This document shows, one piece after another, positions 20,366-25,214 of a stretch of DNA of 25,214 nt. Position 1 is the first letter of the stretch, and each line of letters starts with the position of its first letter. Origin of the DNA: a virus. The notes beneath the pieces were generated by a model. The model was not told the DNA's origin, made no database searches, and saw only the letters and a list, made by a program, of their open reading frames with translations. The stretch is from positions 1 through 25,214 of the IMG/VR virus record IMGVR_UViG_3300033145_000405, one strand, 5' to 3'. Made by a program: the position numbers and the translations under genes.

Positions 20366-21857
20366 TCAAATACGAGCTCAGGCAATAAAAGAATACACGC
20401 GTTGTAAATCCGACGCGCAGTATTTTATACATACTTACTGTTGGACTTTTAATGCTAAAGAAACTGATCCTACTAAACCTAAGATATTTAAAATGGAGCC
20501 GTTCCCGCATCTTGTCGATCTTATAAAAGAACTTGAATCAGCATTAGCAAATAAGCAACCTATTATAATTGAAAAGTCACGGGAAATGTGTATTAGCTGG
20601 ACGTTGATGGCGTGGCAATTACATAAAGCATTATTTACAGAAGGTTGGATGTCATTAAATATTTCGCGTAAAGAATCAGAAGTTGAAGATACTGGTAAGA
20701 CACCTAAATCTTTATTCGGTCGTTTAGATTTTATGTATAAACATCTGCCGGCTTTTCTTAAGATGCGCGCAGAAAATCCATTTCTTACATTTAAAGTACA
20801 ATCAAATAATTCTTATATATCAGGTGAATCCGCCAATCCTAACGCCGGCCGTGATACGCAATATAGTTTTATATTAATTGATGAAGCCGGAATGGTTGGG
20901 TGTCTTGATGAAATGTGGCAGTCAGTAAGCAACTCCGCTGATGTTATATGTTTGAATTCAACGCCGCCAAGAGAAGGTTTAGCGCATAAGTTTTCGCAGC
21001 TTAGGTTTATGAAAGATTCGAATTTTAAAATATTAAGATATCATTGGTCTCAGCATCCATATAAAGATGCAGAATGGTTTATAAGAAAAACAGCCAATAT
21101 GACAGAGGAAGATATTGCAAGAGAGCTTGAAATTAATTATGAGAAGTCAGCTTCTTTGAAAATCTATCATGAATTTGATGAAGAAGTGCATGTTCCTTCG
21201 TTTGATATCCCATATAATAAATTATTACCTTTATATATGTCATGGGATTTTGGTTTAGATGATCCTGAATTTGTTTTGTTTATTCAAATCGATGTTAACT
21301 CAGACGGCAATCGTAGGGTAACTGTACTCGATGAATATGAAAAACGCAATCTATTAACTATTGAACATTGTGTAAATTTAAAAAAGAAGTTAGCAATACT
21401 TAGATTCGCAAGTAGTTATGACAGTATAAAATGTTATGGTGACCCGGAAGGATCAAAGCGTGAACGAACATCAAGACAAAATATTATACAGCAATATAGC
21501 GTATTAGGATTTAAGATAATAGTTAAAGAAGTCGGAATACAGGAACGCAGGCGATCAGTTAAAATTCTTTTAAAATCAAGAGATTCAAAAAATATGGCAC
21601 TTGCACGGATTAATCCAAGATGCGAAAAATTAATTGAATGTCTTAAAAATCATCAGAGAAAAAAGAAAGACGTCGAAGACGCTAAAAGAACAAAATGGAC
21701 TCATGGAGCTACGAGTTTTGAATTTTTTTGTGTTAATGAATTTCCGGCACTTCAATTAATGAATATTACAGTAAGTCTTGAACCTGAAAACAGACGTAGA
21801 AAAGAAATACTGCCGACACCTAAGCAAAGAAGGAGAAGTTTGATATGGGAAGGATAA
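20355..21857 (+). CDS. Terminase large subunit (TerL)
   Basis: 500 residues. The ATPase half has a variant Walker A (KSREMCISW, 74-82), Walker B (ILIDEA, 173-178) and a coupling motif (NSTPPREG, 201-208). The nuclease half has two catalytic aspartates in MSWDFG (D298) and YGDPEG (D363). The third acidic site, often in an HxxDALRY-like segment, is instead THGATSFEFF. Start at 20355 with GGAGAG eight bases upstream. TerL translocates DNA and cuts concatemers. Placed between TerS and portal, as in most tailed phages. Confidence 0.9.
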   Translation: MTNDQIRAQAIKEYTRCKSDAQYFIHTYCWTFNAKETDPTKPKIFKMEPFPHLVDLIKELESALANKQPIIIEKSREMCISWTLMAWQLHKALFTEGWMSLNISRKESEVEDTGKTPKSLFGRLDFMYKHLPAFLKMRAENPFLTFKVQSNNSYISGESANPNAGRDTQYSFILIDEAGMVGCLDEMWQSVSNSADVICLNSTPPREGLAHKFSQLRFMKDSNFKILRYHWSQHPYKDAEWFIRKTANMTEEDIARELEINYEKSASLKIYHEFDEEVHVPSFDIPYNKLLPLYMSWDFGLDDPEFVLFIQIDVNSDGNRRVTVLDEYEKRNLLTIEHCVNLKKKLAILRFASSYDSIKCYGDPEGSKRERTSRQNIIQQYSVLGFKIIVKEVGIQERRRSVKILLKSRDSKNMALARINPRCEKLIECLKNHQRKKKDVEDAKRTKWTHGATSFEFFCVNEFPALQLMNITVSLEPENRRRKEILPTPKQRRRSLIWEG

Positions 21858-23209
21858 AAAAGAAAACATTAAAACCATACAGCAATAACGATACAATAAA
21901 ATTAAAAAGCGGCCGTAAGAAATCCGTACAGGAATCATATCCCGGTGTTGGTACTAGCACTCAAGATTATGGATGGACTAATCTTACTAAAGATTTAGCG
22001 CGCGATCTTGATCCCGTTATACAAGACCGCATGCAAGATATAGCTTTTTTTCTGTATGAATCTAACCCGCTCGCTCACCGTATAATTGAAATGACAAAAG
22101 ACTTTGTTATAGGTGATGGATTCTCCTTTAAAGCCAAAAATCCAGAAGTTCAGAAAGTCCTCGAAGCGCATTGGAATGATCCGGTTAATAATTGGGGTAT
22201 TAAACAAGACGATAAAATCAGAGAACTAAGTATTTTCGGTGAACAGTTTTATCCAGTATTTGTTAACCCGTATAGCGGTCATGTTCGGCTTGGTATTATT
22301 GATCCAGGATCGGTAAAATCTGTAAAGACTGATAAGAAAAATCCTGAAATATTAAGAACTGTAATATTAAAAAGTTCTGATTATAGCGGAAAGGATAAAG
22401 CATCCAGGTTTAAAGTAATTAATCCTATTGAGAAAAAAGGAAGCAAATATAATGGCCTTTACGAAGGCGAAATATTTGTTTTTAATCTAAATAAAATCAG
22501 TAGCACATCTCGCGGAAGAAGTGATCTCCTTCCTTTAGCTGATTGGATAGATGGATATGATCAGTTTCTATTCGCAAGGTTGGAACGCGCCAGCATACTT
22601 AACAATTATGTATGGGATGTCCTTCTCGAAGGAGCTGACGAATCAACAATAAATGAATGGCTAAAAAAACAAGCCATGCCTCAGCCTGGCAGTATAAGAG
22701 CTCATAATGAAAAAGTTAAATGGGAGGCTGTATCGCCGGATCTTGAATCTTCCGATGCTTCTAAGGAAGCTAACCTATTTAAAATGCAAATTCTCGGTGG
22801 TGCAGGATTTCCTAATTTATGGTTCGGAGAAGGTGGGGAAGGTATCCGGGCCGCCGCACAGGAAATGAGTTTGCCTACAATGAAACATCTTAAAAATAGA
22901 CAGAGATATTTTAATTATCTCATAACTCATGTTTTTAATTTCGTTATTGATCAAGCAATCTTAGCCAAGACATTAGAAAGAGATGTAGACAGAAGATTTA
23001 CTGTATTCACGCCAAACCTAATTAAGCAGAAAGAAGTAACAATGGGTATGGCAGCTTTCCGTGTAACAGAATCTATCAGTATCGCAGTAGAAAAAGAATG
23101 GATCACTAAAGAACAAGCTAAGGTATCTTGGCAATCATTTATGAAAGAAATAATCGGTTTAGAAGTTGAAACTATTGAAGAAAAGGAGACAGAAGATGAG
23201 ACTAGTTGA
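21845..23209 (+). CDS. Portal protein
   Basis: 454 residues. Portal features include the N-terminal MTKDFVIGDGFSFKAKNPEV (early core), FGEQFYPVFVNPYSGHVRLG, VRLGIIDPGSVKSV, IFVFNLNKIS, and FGEGGEGIRAAAQEMSLPTM (like the conserved stem and crown portions of phage portals). It directly follows TerL with a 13-nt overlap, and AAGGAGAAG lies upstream. It forms the dodecameric DNA entry channel of the head. The C-terminus is acidic (ETIEEKETEDETS). Confidence 0.85.
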   Translation: MGRIKKKTLKPYSNNDTIKLKSGRKKSVQESYPGVGTSTQDYGWTNLTKDLARDLDPVIQDRMQDIAFFLYESNPLAHRIIEMTKDFVIGDGFSFKAKNPEVQKVLEAHWNDPVNNWGIKQDDKIRELSIFGEQFYPVFVNPYSGHVRLGIIDPGSVKSVKTDKKNPEILRTVILKSSDYSGKDKASRFKVINPIEKKGSKYNGLYEGEIFVFNLNKISSTSRGRSDLLPLADWIDGYDQFLFARLERASILNNYVWDVLLEGADESTINEWLKKQAMPQPGSIRAHNEKVKWEAVSPDLESSDASKEANLFKMQILGGAGFPNLWFGEGGEGIRAAAQEMSLPTMKHLKNRQRYFNYLITHVFNFVIDQAILAKTLERDVDRRFTVFTPNLIKQKEVTMGMAAFRVTESISIAVEKEWITKEQAKVSWQSFMKEIIGLEVETIEEKETEDETS

Positions 23210-25214
23210 TATAAACCCGCAGAGCATTGCCGACTTAAAAGATGAACTTCTTTTTAGTCTATGGCAAAAACTGAATATCGTCTGGGAATCTGAAAATCCT
23301 GATAAAGAAGAAATAGTTACCAGGTCGATATTTCTTGTTAACGAGATGAGAGAACGTAGTATGGATATAAAGGATACTCCTTTATATAAAGCTACAGAAG
23401 AATGGCGTAAAACTCATAAGGATAACATGCCTGAAAGTATGAAAGAAGCTATTCGCGCGCCGTTCGGTTCTCCCGGTGGCAAAAGATACATGGCAGCTCG
23501 TCTTATAAAAATGTTTCCACAGCATAAGATGTATGTTGAAGCATTTACCGGCGGCGGTGCGGTATTTTGGAAAAAGAAACCATCCATGAAAGAAGTTATT
23601 AATGATAAAGATGACGGTATAATTATGGCATACCGTATTATACAAAATCTTACTGAACAGCAATGGGAACAATTAAAGAAAATGGATTGGGTATACAGGA
23701 AAACCGGATATTTAAAATATAAAAAACGATTCGATGCGTCTTCCGGTATGAGTTTGGAACGATTTCATGATTTTATTTATCTCAAACAATGTTCCGATCT
23801 TGCTGAAATGAAAAGTTATGATGGGCGTGACGAAGGAAATCATTGGGCCGGAGTAAATAACATGATGAAAATGAAGGAACGAATCAAAGACGTTATCATT
23901 GAACATATGGATTATGCCGAACTTATTAAAAAATATGATTCACCTGATACATTCTTTTATATCGATCCTCCGTATCCATCTGCTAAACTTTCATGGAAAT
24001 GGATGCCGACTACCGAAGAAGTGCAATCTGTTGTTACTGGATTAAAAGGTAAATTTCTTTTAAGTTATGAATTAACTCCATCGTTTAAAGAATTTAAAAA
24101 AGATACAATAGGTTTATGGTCGATAGGAAAAAGAGATAAAAATAATACAAAGAAACAGAAACAAGAACAGCTCGTTCATAATTATGATATACAAAGTAAT
24201 ATGGAATATTTTTCCGGTTCGGACACCGGCGCGTGGGGTGAAGCAGTTCAAGAACTTGCTAAAATGGATAATTATTCCGGTACGCTATCCGAAGCATATG
24301 AAAAATCTGAATGTGCTGTTCCATGTGAAATTGAATTTGGTATTAGAACATCAGATATGAAAGAATTTTTCTTTTCGATATCCGCCGAGGATTATCGAAT
24401 TATACATAGAAAAATTGACGCTCATATTGCTGAACAGGTAGATAAATCTCTTATTCGATCAGTAATTGCTAATTATCTATACGATGAAAAGTTGAATGAT
24501 AGAATACAAGAAGCTTTGCTTAATCCATATGGCGTTATATCTAATATTGATCTCGCAAAAGACTGTAGAATTATAGAATCTGCTGAAAAGACAGGATGGA
24601 TAACTATTGAAATAAATGATCAGCTTCCATATGTGCTGACAAAAGAAGCTGTTGAAACAGATTGTATGCCTTCACTTGGATTTTCTGCACTCCCGCGAAA
24701 TTTTCGTGAAAGTATTCCAGAAGAGTATCATTTCTGGACGGCTAAAGATAAAGATCAAGCACTTCTTATGCGCGACAGTTTAATCGAAGCTATGAAAGAT
24801 GGTCTTACGATACATGAAAAAGATAAATGGCGATATAGTGCTCCGCGAAATAGATGTATGAACTGTTCTTTGCCGCCCACTCACGAAGTATTATGGGCTG
24901 AAGGAAAAGGACATGCATGGTTTTGCAAGACACATCTTAAAGGATGGTTGGAAGAACATAAAGATGATGTTGATTATATTAAGGAAGTCAAAGACGGCGA
25001 AGCAGCTAAAAAGTTCCAGGATAACTCGAACCCAAATATCCGTAAGGATTTTAAAGAGGTACGATTTTCATTACATCATCAATGGTTTAAAGAATCAGTT
25101 GGTCATTGGGATCTTCGTATTGATACAGGTAAGGATGTAATTCATATGACACTTGAATACAATCCGCTGAAAGAAAATATAATAGAATGTAATTTGCAAT
25201 GTTCCGAAGATGTA
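23196..25214 (+). CDS. D12-class adenine DNA methyltransferase fused to zinc-finger and LigD-phosphoesterase-like segments, C-terminus open
   Basis: At least 673 codons without a stop, running off the right edge. ATG at 23196 follows AAGGAGACAGAAG and overlaps the portal end. Residues 89-96 (PFGSPGGK), 115-123 (EAFTGGGAV) and 257-260 (DPPY) are the D12/Dam-type N6-adenine methyltransferase motifs. After about residue 300 no methyltransferase part remains. A C-x2-C...C-x2-H set (C554, C557, C577, H580) and EVRFSLHHQWF with GHWDLRIDTG (636-645) follow; HWDLRID resembles the HYDFRLE signature of the LigD phosphoesterase domain. Coming right after the portal, this may be a prohead-associated or packaged enzyme (inference). 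True length unknown. Confidence 0.75.
   Translation, partial: MRLVDINPQSIADLKDELLFSLWQKLNIVWESENPDKEEIVTRSIFLVNEMRERSMDIKDTPLYKATEEWRKTHKDNMPESMKEAIRAPFGSPGGKRYMAARLIKMFPQHKMYVEAFTGGGAVFWKKKPSMKEVINDKDDGIIMAYRIIQNLTEQQWEQLKKMDWVYRKTGYLKYKKRFDASSGMSLERFHDFIYLKQCSDLAEMKSYDGRDEGNHWAGVNNMMKMKERIKDVIIEHMDYAELIKKYDSPDTFFYIDPPYPSAKLSWKWMPTTEEVQSVVTGLKGKFLLSYELTPSFKEFKKDTIGLWSIGKRDKNNTKKQKQEQLVHNYDIQSNMEYFSGSDTGAWGEAVQELAKMDNYSGTLSEAYEKSECAVPCEIEFGIRTSDMKEFFFSISAEDYRIIHRKIDAHIAEQVDKSLIRSVIANYLYDEKLNDRIQEALLNPYGVISNIDLAKDCRIIESAEKTGWITIEINDQLPYVLTKEAVETDCMPSLGFSALPRNFRESIPEEYHFWTAKDKDQALLMRDSLIEAMKDGLTIHEKDKWRYSAPRNRCMNCSLPPTHEVLWAEGKGHAWFCKTHLKGWLEEHKDDVDYIKEVKDGEAAKKFQDNSNPNIRKDFKEVRFSLHHQWFKESVGHWDLRIDTGKDVIHMTLEYNPLKENIIECNLQCSEDV

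Noticed and set aside
24913-25140. Rightward 75-codon frame beginning MHGFARHILKDG
   Set aside because: It lies within the methyltransferase fusion gene in another frame and has no convincing ribosome binding site.

Overview
The window is a stretch of a tailed double-stranded DNA bacteriophage (Caudoviricetes), or a prophage of one. The right half carries a late operon with terminase small subunit, terminase large subunit, portal and fibre-like proteins. The left half is a dense run of very small, mostly unrecognised early genes. The host is bacterial: nearly every gene has a strong AGGAGG-type ribosome binding site, promoters match the sigma-70 consensus, and there is a cluster of TTATCCACA-type DnaA boxes. 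The DNA is AT-rich and I cannot name the host. No tRNA, CRISPR array, integrase or insertion sequence is visible.

Layout. Positions 1-12452 are read leftward. They hold a partial gene, an SNF2-type helicase, a ribbon-helix-helix (RHH) regulator, a ParB-family protein, an ECF-like sigma factor, a DUF2958 protein, an RlpA-like secreted protein and over 20 small hypothetical genes, many with paired cysteines. Several genes start with TTG or are below 60 codons, so a length-filtered or ATG-only gene call would miss or mis-start them. The region 11570-12200 holds 13-bp AT-rich direct repeats, a three-way-junction inverted repeat and seven DnaA-box-like sequences, and is the best candidate replication origin. 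The region 12453-12876 is the divergent control region, with one leftward and two rightward promoters and a structured rightward leader.

From 12877 to the right end everything is read rightward: three small proteins (one Gly-rich), a putative virion appendage protein, a methyltransferase and glycosyltransferase pair, a strong hairpin, a 36-codon gene, a 1298-residue LamG-repeat fibre, an Ig-like protein, TerS, TerL, portal, and an open-ended protein of at least 673 residues. That last protein joins a D12-class adenine methyltransferase to a zinc-finger-like segment and an HWDLRID segment resembling the LigD phosphoesterase fold.

How the parts may work together (inference). Host sigma-70 RNA polymerase would read the consensus promoters early, and the phage sigma factor could then redirect it. 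ParB, RHH, the helicase and the DnaA-box cluster point to a phage that manages its own replication or segregation. The late operon builds and packages the head. The methyltransferase, glycosyltransferase and LamG fibre suggest modification of the virion surface and carbohydrate binding. The most unusual items are the post-portal fusion protein, the origin-like region, a pair of near-identical leader elements that begin at the stop codon of the preceding gene, a dnaX-type slippery site inside a small gene, and the parB-RHH-palindrome-hairpin-promoter cassette.
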